NCBI RefSeq assembly: GCF_040812015.1
Contig: NZ_JBFNXJ010000007.1
Coordinates: 1-64,000, forward strand
Source: Chitinivorax sp. PXF-14
GTDB taxonomy: Bacteria > Pseudomonadota > Gammaproteobacteria > Burkholderiales > SCOH01
Direction of reading: 5' to 3'
Length of the DNA stretch: 64,000 nt
Notes under the pieces: model-generated
The model's database searches: none
What the model was told of the DNA's origin: nothing
What the model saw: the letters and a program-made list of their open reading frames with translations, nothing else
Shown: positions 30,111-38,103 of the stretch, piece by piece
Position numbering within the stretch: position 1 is the stretch's first letter
Layout: each line of letters starts with the position of its first letter
Position numbers and translations under genes: made by a program

Positions 30111-30132
30111 GGCCATCTCCTGTCCTTGATAC

Positions 30133-30162
30133 CAAAATAAAGGCTCCACCTAGGTGGAGCCT
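30133..30162 (-). terminator. Terminator of the Gly/Ala-rich protein gene
   Basis: Perfect 22-bp palindrome AGGCTCCACCT / AGGTGGAGCCT (30141-30162), followed on the minus strand by TTATTTTG. It lies 26 bases past the stop at 30189. Confidence 0.85.
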
Positions 30163-30188
30163 CAACACACGTATTGCTTCAGCCAGGC

Positions 30189-30905
30189 TTACTGATGCTT
30201 GGCAGCATTCTTCAGCGCATCACCGATCGAGTTGACGGCGTTGTTCATGGTGCTGGTCAGCATGTCCAGTACCTTGGATTCGGCATTCAGTTGCGAGCCC
30301 AGGGCATTGAATTTCTTGTCTGCTTCAGAACCCGTACCGCCAACAGCAGCGTTCAGCTGATCAGCCAGGCCCTTGACCTTGCCCATCTGCTTGTCGGCCG
30401 ACTCACCCAGCGCCATGGCGATCTGCACAAACCAGCTCATACCGCCCGCAGCCGCACCACCGGCAGCACCACCCGCTGCGCCGGCTGCACCAGCACCTGC
30501 CGCGCCAGCGGTACCACCCGCACCTGCGGCTTGGGCACCCTCGCGGACCTTCTTGAAGATCTCTTGCGACAGCTGGTCCACAAACTGCTTGATGGTGCTC
30601 TCGATTTGCTGATCGACCGCGCCTTGAGCCTGTTGGCCAACCTGCTGCAGAACGCCTTGCAGTGCCTTGTCGACGATCTGCTGGATCTGGCCGGCAACCT
30701 GCTGCGGCATGCCTGCATGCTGGATCAGCTGCTTCACGGCATCCTTCACCGCATTGCCCACACCTTGACCCAGCGCGTTGCCGACAGCCTGGCCCAAGAT
30801 GTTCATGCCGAAGTTGCCCATCAGGCTGCCGAAAATGCCGCCCAGACCACCAGCAGCACCGCCACCACCCAGAAGACCTACTGCTGCAGCTGCGATTTGA
30901 AACAT
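30189..30905 (-). CDS. Gly/Ala-rich Cys-free putative T3SS secreted protein
   Basis: A 238-residue protein without cysteine, rich in Gly, Ala and Gln, with hydrophobic N-terminal helices (GGLGGIFGSLMGNFGMNILG), a coiled central region and a Gly/Ala hinge near residues 128-155. This is harpin- or translocator-like in composition. Its last 85 residues (SWFVQIAMALGESADKQMGK ... NNAVNSIGDALKNAAKHQ) match the small protein encoded between sctD and sctI (SWYMAMTRAWGETLDKQAGK ... NNSVAQALETLAKKQ). AGGAGC precedes the ATG. The triple palindrome at 31060-31105 lies 155 bases upstream, shared with the divergent DUF1521 gene. Confidence 0.7.
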   Translation of the reverse strand: MFQIAAAAVGLLGGGGAAGGLGGIFGSLMGNFGMNILGQAVGNALGQGVGNAVKDAVKQLIQHAGMPQQVAGQIQQIVDKALQGVLQQVGQQAQGAVDQQIESTIKQFVDQLSQEIFKKVREGAQAAGAGGTAGAAGAGAAGAAGGAAGGAAAGGMSWFVQIAMALGESADKQMGKVKGLADQLNAAVGGTGSEADKKFNALGSQLNAESKVLDMLTSTMNNAVNSIGDALKNAAKHQ

Positions 30906-31059
30906 TTTGTTGCTCCTTTATTCAGGTTAAAACAAATCACAATGTCATCTCAAGTTGTTTCGCCGGCGGTAATTTGTCTAACAAGCTGATTTAGCTGGCT
31001 TCAACACGGTCCGGCAGCGACGGTTCGCATTACAGACTTTTTGCAGAGCAGTCACAATC

Positions 31060-31105
31060 TAGGGCGTGCCCTAGCTAGGGCCTACCCTATATGGGGCGCG
31101 CCCTA
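31060..31105. promoter_or_regulatory. Triple palindromic operator, 16-bp phased
   Basis: Three boxes start exactly 16 bases apart: TAGGGCGTGCCCTA (31060), TAGGGCCTACCCTA (31076) and TGGGGCGCGCCCTA (31092), preceded by CAATC. They lie between divergent genes starting at 30905 (minus) and 31224 (plus) and could control both. Confidence 0.78.
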
Positions 31106-31223
31106 GCTTATGCAGATGCCGAAATACGGCTTTAATCCGCTCCGTAATAGCGATTGCCCAGGCAGTTTCTGGAAAATATTTTTTCTTTTAGTGAAATTAT
31201 CAATCTGCTTCAGGAGATATAAG

Positions 31224-32054
31224 ATGACCGCAGCCGTAGGCTTCGCCGCCGTCGCCGTGATCGGCAACACCACGCCAAGCAACCCGACCAACGCCAGCAC
31301 CCGCATGGAAAATGGTCGGGCGGTGTTCCAGAACGACAACTACAAGATCGACATGGGCGACGACAATACCGTCCACATCCACAACAAGAAGACCGGTGAA
31401 GACTACCTGGTGCATGGCGACCCGCACGTGAACGTCGACGGCCAGCACGCCTTCGATTTCTGGGGCACCACCAGCTTCAACCTCGACGACGGCACCAAGC
31501 TGACGATCAACACCACCGATGCCGGCAATGGCATGACGCTCGCGTCCAAGGTCACCATCACCAACGGCGACTACGGCGTACAGGTGTCGGGCGTGGACAC
31601 CAAGACGCGCGGCGATCTCCAGTTCAACGAAACCACGGCCAACGGCTGGCTGATGGATGCCCAGGTGGACGACGGCAACCAGCTCTACGAAAACCCGACG
31701 GGCAAGGGCTTCGTCGCCGTGGACGATAACGGCCATGTGCGCGAGGTGAACCAGCAATACATCAACGAGACCGACCTGCAGAAAGGCGGCGCGCTCAAGG
31801 ACAAGTACGCCGATGCCTTCAAGCAGCTGTCGAGCCTGCTCTCGATCTCGTTCTTCGGCGGCTTCATGCAGGGTTTCATGCAAGGCCTGCAGCAAAGCCA
31901 GAACACGCCGCAGGACAAGCCCGTCCACCGGCCGCGCCCTGACATGCACATCATGCAGCCGCAGGCGCAGAACAATGACTTTGCCGCGTTCGCGCTGATC
32001 ATGACGCGCGACCTGGGCCAGATCGCCGATCTGCGCGCCGTATTCAACCGCTGA
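31224..32054 (+). CDS. DUF1521 self-cleaving (MIIA-domain) putative T3SS effector
   Basis: A 276-residue protein carrying the DUF1521 domain, known from the Bradyrhizobium T3SS effector NopE1 as a metal-ion-inducible autocleavage (MIIA) domain. The diagnostic motif GDPHVNVDG starts at residue 65; in NopE1 the Asp-Pro bond of GD'PH is cleaved when calcium is present, so cleavage between Asp66 and Pro67 is expected. The following AFDFWGTTSFNLDDGTKL is also family-typical. There is no signal peptide; the N-terminus is Thr/Asn/Ser-rich, as in type III substrates. AGGAGAT precedes ATG 31224. The C-terminal third (FGGFMQGFMQGLQQ) is not recognised. Confidence 0.82.
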   Translation: MTAAVGFAAVAVIGNTTPSNPTNASTRMENGRAVFQNDNYKIDMGDDNTVHIHNKKTGEDYLVHGDPHVNVDGQHAFDFWGTTSFNLDDGTKLTINTTDAGNGMTLASKVTITNGDYGVQVSGVDTKTRGDLQFNETTANGWLMDAQVDDGNQLYENPTGKGFVAVDDNGHVREVNQQYINETDLQKGGALKDKYADAFKQLSSLLSISFFGGFMQGFMQGLQQSQNTPQDKPVHRPRPDMHIMQPQAQNNDFAAFALIMTRDLGQIADLRAVFNR

Positions 32055-32070
32055 TCTGCTTTTCCCTGAG

Positions 32071-32103
32071 CGCGCCGGGCACTCGCCCGGTGCGTGCTTT
32101 TTT
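32071..32103 (+). terminator. Terminator of the DUF1521 gene
   Basis: GC-rich hairpin CGCGCCGGGC-ACTC-GCCCGGTGCG followed by TGCTTTTTTC, 17 bases after the stop codon. Confidence 0.85.
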
Positions 32104-32119
32104 CATGGACAACGGCCGC

Positions 32120-32133
32120 TAGGGTGCGCCCTA
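32120..32133. promoter_or_regulatory. Single palindromic operator box
   Basis: TAGGGTGCGCCCTA followed by GATTG, 78 bases before the LysM-protein start at 32211. The core is identical to the box at 34392. Confidence 0.75.
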
Positions 32134-32210
32134 GATTGTTGCCGGCCGCCATTTTCGCTTGAATCACGGCATCGACATCGTCGGCCTGCCCTCGGCCCTG
32201 GAGCTCCGCC

Positions 32211-33719
32211 ATGCACAACGTCAGCCTCAATCCCTCTTCCGCCACCGCACGCGGCCGTGGCAGCGATGACCTGTACACCGTGCAGCACGGCGACACACTG
32301 TCCGGTATCGCCGCGATGCACGGCGTCTCGCTCGCCAGCGTGGCCAGCGCCAACCCGCAGCTGCGCGACCTCGACCGCCTGGCGGTCGGCCAGGCCATCC
32401 GGCTGCCGCAGGCGGCGCCGCACGGAGCGCCTTACACGGTGAAGCAGGGCGACACCCTATGGGACATCGCCAAGCGGCAAGGCCTCTCGGTCAGGGAGCT
32501 GGAGGCCGCCAACCCGCAGCTCAAGGCCGACCGTTTCGAGCGGATTTATCCGGGTGACGTGCTGAGCCTGCCGCCGACGCAACACCAGCATCCCGCTGCC
32601 GCGCCAGCGGCCAGCACTACGCCCGCACCGCCGCTCAAACAGGTAAGGGATGCGGTAACGCATGGCCTCGACCAGGCACAGCGGCAGTTGCAGGCCCTCG
32701 CCCGCGACGCCCGCCATGCCATGGACAAATTACAGGCCCCGGCCGCCAGGCCGGTGCAGCCGCCGGCAGCGGCCACCCCGGCACGCCAACCGCTGCCAGC
32801 CGCCAAGCCCACACCGGCCGGCACCTTGCGGCTTGGCAACAATCAGGCGCTCGAAGCCACCATCCGCGCCGCCGCCGCACGCACCGGCACGACGCCGGAA
32901 GCGCTGGCCGCCGTGATCGACGCCGAGGCCGGCAAGAAAACCTTGCGCGTGCCGCTCATGAAGGCCAATGGCACGCCGCTGCTCGACAAGCACGGCAAGC
33001 CCGCGATGCAAAAGGTGCAGGTGTGGGACGCAAGCTCGCACAACGCCAGCGGTGCCGCCGGGCTGACGCAGTTCCTCAAGGGGACCTGGCTCAACGAGGC
33101 GATGCGCCCGGGCACCTTCCTCAACCAGAAGGCCATGGAACACGGCTGGGTGCGTATGGAACAGGACGCCAAGGGCCGCCAGCACCCGCAATTCGTGCTC
33201 GCGGACGGCAAGACCACGAGCGAGCCCTTCGCCAAACGCCATCTCCACGACGCGAACGTGCAGGCGCTGCTGGCCCAGCGCTTTGATGCCGGGTGGTCGA
33301 TCAATGCCGCGGCCGACTACGGCGCACGCAATCTCGCCCTGCTCGACAAGGCCGGCTTCAAGCTCGACGGCCTGAGCGCCGGCGAACGTGCCAAGCTGAT
33401 GTACCTGATGCATCATGAGGGCGAGGGCAACGGCCCGCGCTTCATCCAGGGCACGCTGGATGAGATGCCCAAGGGCCGGTTCGCCTCGTCGGAGGCGCGC
33501 TTGAAGTCGATTTTTGCGCAGCAGGTGGGTTCATCGGAAGCCAACAAGATGATTGATGATGCCAGCGGGGACGTGCAACTTGCCTATCGGAAGTGGCTCG
33601 GTGGCTACATTGACAGCAAGATCCGGCTTGAACGATTTGGCGATGTCAAGGAGAGCCCAGATTTGAACGACATTCTGGCCAGAGTGGGTGGCCAAGCCAT
33701 AGGAAAGCCCAAGCAGTGA
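32211..33719 (+). CDS. LysM-repeat protein with transglycosylase-like domain
   Basis: A 502-residue protein. Two LysM repeats (YTVQHGDTLSGIAAMHGVSL about residue 22, YTVKQGDTLWDIAKRQGLSV about residue 77) bind peptidoglycan. After a Pro/Ala-rich linker comes a lysozyme-fold region: AVIDAEAG (putative catalytic Glu) followed by ASGAAGLTQFLKGTW, the SLT-type pattern. No signal peptide is present, so export through the T3SS is plausible, as for plant-pathogen transglycosylase substrates that open the wall for the apparatus. It has its own palindrome upstream, and its stop overlaps the next start (TGATG). Confidence 0.8.
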   Translation: MHNVSLNPSSATARGRGSDDLYTVQHGDTLSGIAAMHGVSLASVASANPQLRDLDRLAVGQAIRLPQAAPHGAPYTVKQGDTLWDIAKRQGLSVRELEAANPQLKADRFERIYPGDVLSLPPTQHQHPAAAPAASTTPAPPLKQVRDAVTHGLDQAQRQLQALARDARHAMDKLQAPAARPVQPPAAATPARQPLPAAKPTPAGTLRLGNNQALEATIRAAAARTGTTPEALAAVIDAEAGKKTLRVPLMKANGTPLLDKHGKPAMQKVQVWDASSHNASGAAGLTQFLKGTWLNEAMRPGTFLNQKAMEHGWVRMEQDAKGRQHPQFVLADGKTTSEPFAKRHLHDANVQALLAQRFDAGWSINAAADYGARNLALLDKAGFKLDGLSAGERAKLMYLMHHEGEGNGPRFIQGTLDEMPKGRFASSEARLKSIFAQQVGSSEANKMIDDASGDVQLAYRKWLGGYIDSKIRLERFGDVKESPDLNDILARVGGQAIGKPKQ

Positions 33720-34318
33720 TGCTGGCACTGAAATTGAAAGCATCCATCCGTGGCCTGCCAGGGGCTTGGGTATTGCTGTTGGCCGCCCTGGCAGCCCATG
33801 ATCCGGCGCAAGCGGCCCCGGTATGCCGGCAAGACGATGCGCTACCCACGGCAAACGGTGTGCTGCGGCGCCTGCGGTGCACCGATGCGGAGTTCCCCAC
33901 CATCGATAGATGGGAGCTGGATGGGCAATTGCTGCTTCAGGGCCCGTACCCGATCGGCCGCGAAACGCGGGATGACAGCAAACGGCTCTATGTGCTGTCA
34001 TCCGCCAGCTCACCCCGCACGCACTGCACCGAAAACCTGTTCCTGCTCGACCTCAGCACGACCCAGCCACGCGTCTTCCGCTTCGGCGTGCGTCATGCCT
34101 GCAACGACTACCACTGGGCCTCGTGGGGCAAGCAGCGCAGCGTGATCGCGATCAAGAACAACGTCCGCTTCGTCTACGCCAACGGCCGGCTTACGCCGCC
34201 CAGGCACGACGTGGCGCTGATGGAAAAGCTGCAGTTCTCGGCCTACGGCGGCAGCAATGTGTTCGAAGAGATCGTGCCGTTCGCCGAGGAGATCACGCCC
34301 GCCGCGCCGGACAAGTGA
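33719..34318 (+). CDS. Exported protein of unknown function
   Basis: A 199-residue protein with signal peptide (about residues 1-30, ending AAHDPAQAA). The mature chain has several cysteines (CRQDD, RLRCTD, HCTENL, RHACND), suggesting disulfides in the periplasm. No family recognised. Translation is coupled to the LysM/transglycosylase gene through a TGATG overlap, so it may be a lysozyme-inhibitor-like or accessory partner. That is inference from linkage. GTG 33716 is an alternative start. Confidence 0.65.
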   Translation: MLALKLKASIRGLPGAWVLLLAALAAHDPAQAAPVCRQDDALPTANGVLRRLRCTDAEFPTIDRWELDGQLLLQGPYPIGRETRDDSKRLYVLSSASSPRTHCTENLFLLDLSTTQPRVFRFGVRHACNDYHWASWGKQRSVIAIKNNVRFVYANGRLTPPRHDVALMEKLQFSAYGGSNVFEEIVPFAEEITPAAPDK

Positions 34319-34391
34319 GCCGGCTGGGGGCCGCGCCCGGCGCCCGCTACAGCCGGGCTGGAAGCCGCGTCAGTACTGGCCTGCAGCCCGC

Positions 34392-34405
34392 TAGGGTGCG
34401 CCCTA
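34392..34405. promoter_or_regulatory. Single palindromic operator box of the sctU operon
   Basis: TAGGGTGCGCCCTA followed by GATTG, 86 bases before ATG 34491, the first gene of the sctU operon. This ties the palindrome family directly to T3SS expression. Confidence 0.77.
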
Positions 34406-34490
34406 GATTGTCCGACAGGGGCAAGACGCGGTTCAATAGCCAGCAACGGTCGCAACAGTGGCCGACCCTTCTGTTTCTGGAGTCTTGACC

Positions 34491-34718
34491 ATGATCCGCT
34501 CTGCCAATCTGGGCGCGGCGGCCCCGCTTGGGGCGTTCGGCGGGATTGCCGCCACGCCCTTATCGCAGCTGGCCCACGATGCCACGGCGATGAACCGTCT
34601 GCTCGCGACCGATGTCTGGCGCGGCCAGGCTGGCGAATTGCGCATGCTGCAGGCCAATGTGCCGGCCGACGTCGCGCTCGCTGCGCAGTGGGTACTGGCG
34701 CCATTGCAGGCGGGATGA
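34491..34718 (+). CDS. Small protein leading the sctU operon
   Basis: A 75-residue Ala/Leu-rich protein (MIRSANLGAAAPLGAFGGIA ... DVALAAQWVLAPLQAG) with no recognised family. A GGAG site lies 8 bases upstream of the ATG, and its stop overlaps the next start (ATGA). Size and position would suit a T3SS chaperone or a secreted apparatus subunit. It contains no cysteine. Confidence 0.6.
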   Translation: MIRSANLGAAAPLGAFGGIAATPLSQLAHDATAMNRLLATDVWRGQAGELRMLQANVPADVALAAQWVLAPLQAG

Positions 34719-35386
34719 GCGAGGTCCTCGCCGCCCCCGCCCTGCTCGATTCCGCGCGCCGGCTGGCGGCGGCGCTGGCCGTGCTCGACGCACGCGGCCA
34801 GGCGGCGGCCTTGCTCGCGCGCGTGGCCGCCGACATGGGGCCGGGCTGCTTCCCGCTGTTCATCAAGCTGTTCTGCATCGTCGGCGAGAGCCGTGATCAG
34901 GCCGCCAAGCGCCAGCTCGCGCGCGCCATGGGCGATCTGCTACGTGCCGGCGCCACGCCGGCCGGGCCGCTCAACGGCTGGGGCGAAGCCGATGCACCGG
35001 GTTTCACGCGCGGCCTGTTCGGCGCGATGGGGCGGCGCAAGCTCGACCCGGTCGCCTATCTGTGCGCCTGGTATAGCCAGACCACCGACCGGCCGCAGCT
35101 CGACGCCGCCACCTTCGAGCGCGCGCTGACGCAGTGCCTGGCGGTGATGGCCGCCGACCCGCAGGCCTGCGCGCTGTACCGCGACAAGCTGCTCAACGAT
35201 GCCGCGACGCTGCCCGACGGCAGTGTCAACGAGGCGACCCGCTCGCGCCTGCGCGCGCTGGCGCTGGCCTGGGGCGTAGGCCTGGCGCCCGCCCGGGTCG
35301 CCACGCTGCTGCTGCACCCCGACCGCAGCCCGGTGCCGTTCGAGGTGGTGCAACAGGCAATCGCCGATGCCGGGGTGGCGCCGTGA
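34715..35386 (+). CDS. Unknown T3SS-linked protein upstream of sctU
   Basis: A 223-residue mainly helical cytosolic protein, Ala/Leu/Arg-rich, with no membrane segment. Motif-like parts are MGPGCFPLFIKLFCIVGES and PVAYLCAWYSQTTDRPQ. Both ends are coupled: ATGA with the preceding gene and GTGA with sctU. Gatekeeper (SctW), sorting-platform or chaperone roles are possible. I see no TyeA-type signature, so I leave it unnamed. Confidence 0.65.
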   Translation: MSEVLAAPALLDSARRLAAALAVLDARGQAAALLARVAADMGPGCFPLFIKLFCIVGESRDQAAKRQLARAMGDLLRAGATPAGPLNGWGEADAPGFTRGLFGAMGRRKLDPVAYLCAWYSQTTDRPQLDAATFERALTQCLAVMAADPQACALYRDKLLNDAATLPDGSVNEATRSRLRALALAWGVGLAPARVATLLLHPDRSPVPFEVVQQAIADAGVAP

Positions 35387-36510
35387 GCCAGGAAGATGCC
35401 GGCGACAAGACAGAGCTGCCCACGCAGAAGAAGATCAAGGATGCGCGCAAGGACGGCAACGTTGCCAAGAGCAAGGAGCTGACCAGCACGCTGGTGGTGC
35501 TGGCCTGGCTGCTGAGCTTCGCCACGCTGTCGAACTATGCGGCCAGGCGTTTCGCCACGCTGTTCGACACGGCGGCGGCGGCGGTCGCCCATCCGGGCCT
35601 CGCCGGCATGGCGCAGGTCGGCGAGGCCTCGTTGTGGACGCTGCTGTCGGTATCGCTGCCGCTGCTGCTGATCGCCATGGTGTTCGGCGTGCTCGGTGAT
35701 TTCTTCCAGGTCGGCGCGCTGCTCGCATTCAAGAAGATCAAGCCCGACGCCTCACATATCAACCCGGCCTCGGGCTTCAAGCGCATGTTCTCGATGGACA
35801 ACCTGTTCGAGGTCGCCAAGGCCATCCTCAAGACTGCCGTGCTGCTCGCCATCGGCTGGACCGTCATCAAGCAGAACCTGCCGCAGATCATGGCCCTGCC
35901 GCAGGGCAGCGCCGGCGATGTCGCCACGGCGATGGGCAGGCTGATCTTCAAGCTCGGCAGCTGGACGGTGTTCGTGTTCCTGCTCGTCTCGCTCGGCGAC
36001 ATCGGCTACCAGCGCTTCTCCTGGCTCAAGAAGCTGAAGATGAGCCGGCGCGACATCAAGCAGGAAATGAAGGAGCAGGAAGGCGACCCGATGATCAAGC
36101 AGCAGCGCCGGCAGCTGCATCAGGAATGGGCCAACCAGAACAGCCTGGCAGCGGTGCGCAAGGCCCGTGCGCTGGTGGTCAACCCCACCCACATCGCCAT
36201 TGCGCTGTACTACGAGCCCGGCGAGACGCTGGTGCCCATCGTCACCGCCAAGGGCGAGGACGACATGGCGCTGCGCATGCGCGAGGAAGCCGAGAAGGCC
36301 GGCGTGCCCATCCTGCGCAACGTGCCGCTGGCACGCGATCTCAACGAACGCGTCGCGCTCGACGACTACGTGCCGGCCGACACCTTCGAGGCGATCGCCG
36401 AAATCCTGCGCTGGGCCGACCAGGTGCGGCGCGGCGAGCTGCGGGCCGGGCATGACGGCACGGTGGAGATGCCGCTGCCGGGCCATCCGCAAACGGAAGG
36501 GAAGTCATGA
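35383..36510 (+). CDS. sctU: T3SS export apparatus switch protein SctU
   Basis: The inner-membrane switch protein that changes substrate specificity after self-cleavage. The 375-residue product begins EDAGDKTELPTQKKIKDAR, has four membrane segments (about 34-55, 88-110, 145-163, 190-207) and a cytosolic domain with the autocleavage motif NPTH (267-270), cut between Asn and Pro. FlhB/SctU family length is normal. GTG 35383 overlaps the upstream TGA. It is physically separated from the main sct operon, which runs towards it on the other strand. Confidence 0.95.
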   Translation: MSQEDAGDKTELPTQKKIKDARKDGNVAKSKELTSTLVVLAWLLSFATLSNYAARRFATLFDTAAAAVAHPGLAGMAQVGEASLWTLLSVSLPLLLIAMVFGVLGDFFQVGALLAFKKIKPDASHINPASGFKRMFSMDNLFEVAKAILKTAVLLAIGWTVIKQNLPQIMALPQGSAGDVATAMGRLIFKLGSWTVFVFLLVSLGDIGYQRFSWLKKLKMSRRDIKQEMKEQEGDPMIKQQRRQLHQEWANQNSLAAVRKARALVVNPTHIAIALYYEPGETLVPIVTAKGEDDMALRMREEAEKAGVPILRNVPLARDLNERVALDDYVPADTFEAIAEILRWADQVRRGELRAGHDGTVEMPLPGHPQTEGKS

Positions 36511-36842
36511 TGAAGCATTTTCTGTCAGCCTGCGGCCTGCTCGCCGTCTGTGCTTGCGGCACGATCCAGACGGCGCCCCCCAACGCAAGGCTGGAGGCGG
36601 CCTCACTCGACGGCGCCCGGCGCAGCCATTGCGAAGCCGTGCCGAGCCTCTACAGCGGCTTCAGCTACGACATGTGCGCCAGCCTGCTGGCCCGGCCGGG
36701 CGAAATCGGGCAGAACACCGCGAGCCTGCTCTATCTGCTCGATGCGCCGCTGAGCCTCGCCGCCGATACCGTGATACTGCCCTACACGCTTTACCAGCAG
36801 GCCAGCCACGGCAATGTCATGCTCAAGCGCCAGGCACAGTGA
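36507..36842 (+). CDS. YceK/YidQ-family lipoprotein
   Basis: A 111-residue lipoprotein: signal MMKHFLSACGLLAVCAC with lipobox, then RSHCEAVPSLYSGFSYDMC and LLYLLDAPLSLAADTVILPYTLYQQ. The latter is the YceK/YidQ (DUF1375) hallmark of a domain ending in DxxxLPYT. It is coupled to sctU by an ATGA overlap, an unusual place for this envelope lipoprotein. It may serve as an outer-membrane accessory of the apparatus. Confidence 0.8.
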   Translation: MMKHFLSACGLLAVCACGTIQTAPPNARLEAASLDGARRSHCEAVPSLYSGFSYDMCASLLARPGEIGQNTASLLYLLDAPLSLAADTVILPYTLYQQASHGNVMLKRQAQ

Positions 36843-36970
36843 TCGCGCCACAGCAAGCTGCGCGGCAGTTCAGTTTTCGTTCATCGGCCGCGGCTTATCG
36901 TGGGCACCACAGCAGGACGCCATCCCGGCAGCCCGCGCTGATGCCAACCATTACCGACCTGGAGTCAACC

Positions 36971-37219
36971 ATGAACAAACTGCTCGCTGCCCTGATCGCT
37001 TCCGCTTTTGCCGCTGTTTCCTTCTCCGCCGTGGCCGCTGACGCACCGGCTGCCGATGCCAAGGCTAACGAAGCCAAGCCCGCTGCCGAACAAGCGGCCA
37101 AGCCGGCCAAGAAGGCACACAAGAAGGTAGCCAAGAAGGCTGAGAAGAAAGAAGAGAAGAAGGAAGAAGCGAAGCCTGCCGAAGCTGCCAAGCCGGCCGC
37201 TGACGCCAAGAAGCAATAA
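36971..37219 (+). CDS. Small secreted Lys/Ala/Glu-rich protein, copy B
   Basis: Encodes the same 82 residues as 23334-23582: signal peptide, then a Lys/Ala/Glu/Pro-rich mature chain. The only coding difference is a synonymous change in the last glutamine codon. The identity implies very recent duplication or ongoing gene conversion. A third, diverged paralogue follows at 37810, so this copy may be the local parent and the 23-kb copy the transposed one; the direction is a guess. Confidence 0.75.
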   Translation: MNKLLAALIASAFAAVSFSAVAADAPAADAKANEAKPAAEQAAKPAKKAHKKVAKKAEKKEEKKEEAKPAEAAKPAADAKKQ

Positions 37220-37266
37220 GGTTTCACGCCAGCGCGCGGGGGCCCTCCGTTCCGCGCAAGGGCAAA

Positions 37267-37300
37267 CAACAAGCCCGGTGCCTACACACCGGGCTTGTTG
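37267..37300. terminator. Hairpin terminator, copy B
   Basis: Same 14-bp stem and CCTACA loop as at 23630-23663, 47 bases past the stop codon. Confidence 0.8.
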
Positions 37301-37318
37301 TCGTTTGGGCGTCTGGCA

Positions 37319-37780
37319 GCAGATCGCGGGCAATCGCGTTACAGCCTGGATGCCTTTGCCCAGCGCAATCCAGGGCCGGCATGGTCACGGCCCCAGGGCA
37401 TTCAGTACCGGGCACCCCGATCACCGCCCATCCCGGATTCCACTGCGCGCCATCCGGGCTACCGGCGTCGATCGACGATACGGGGCCGGCACGCATCGTT
37501 AATACCACTCAGCGTGGCGATGGCGGCCATGCTGTAGCCTGGATGCAGCCGCCAGGCGGAATCCAGGGCCGGCCCCCTCCCTATCGGCTCGAAACGCCGC
37601 TGTGCCCCACTGCCGCTACCTCAATCTTGCCTGACGCGTACTACCCCCCCCCGGCTACCTCGCACCCAGGCGCCGGGAGCGGTGATCCCCCGCTGGCCGT
37701 CAGGGTATTCAGTCCATGTTCATGGCCAGGGGCGTAGGGTGAACACTACAGCAGTACGCCATCCAGGCGATCCGTACTGT
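37319..37780. other. Intergenic region built of REP-like repeats
   Basis: About 460 bases without a credible gene. It contains degenerate and intact copies of a GTAGCCTGGATGCAGCC ... GGCGGAATCCAGG repeat and a nine-C tract near 37644-37652. The last 40 bases resemble the region upstream of the small secreted-protein genes (CAGCAGTACGCCATCC). Confidence 0.5.
37533..37568. repeat. REP-like palindromic repeat
   Basis: Arms GTAGCCTGGATGCAGCC and GGCGGAATCCAGG flank a short GCCAGGC centre. A second copy lies at 38174-38208. Confidence 0.6.
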
Positions 37781-37809
37781 TGCCCCATCGTAATGATATG
37801 GAGTCCATC

Positions 37810-38082
37810 ATGAAAAAACTGCTTGCAACCCTGATCACCGCCGCCTTTGCCGCGGCGTCGTTCTCGGCCGTTGCTGCCGGCAACTCAGCGACCGACACCC
37901 AATCCGTTACCGAACAGGCGGCCAAACCGGCAGCGAAGGCGCACAAGAAGGACAGCCAGGACTGCAACAAGGTAAGCCACAAGAAGGGTGAGAAGCAGCC
38001 CGCCGAAGCAGCACCGGCGGCACCAGCCATCCCTTCTGCGCCAGCCACGCAGGCCAAACCGGCGCCTGACGCCCAGAAGTAG
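37810..38082 (+). CDS. Small secreted protein, diverged paralogue
   Basis: A 90-residue paralogue of the two identical 82-residue proteins. The signal peptide MKKLLATLITAAFAAASFSAVAA is closely similar. The mature chain keeps EQAAKPAAKAHKK but then differs (DSQDCNKVSHKKGEKQ) and ends Ala/Pro-rich. It has a single cysteine in the mature chain, unlike its paralogues. The promoter-proximal CAGCAGNACGCCATCC segment is shared with the other copies. Function unknown. Confidence 0.7.
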   Translation: MKKLLATLITAAFAAASFSAVAAGNSATDTQSVTEQAAKPAAKAHKKDSQDCNKVSHKKGEKQPAEAAPAAPAIPSAPATQAKPAPDAQK

Positions 38083-38103
38083 TTAGCGCCTCGCGCATGA
38101 CCC

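Larger units (their letters stand above)
36864..37318 (+). repeat. 455-bp direct repeat, copy B
   Basis: Second copy of 23227-23681, same orientation, five substitutions confined to the last codon and the downstream region. Confidence 0.95.

Noticed and set aside
37381-37737. 118-codon frame downstream of repeat copy B
   Set aside because: It is read across REP-like repeats and poly-C, with no ribosome site and no conserved features.
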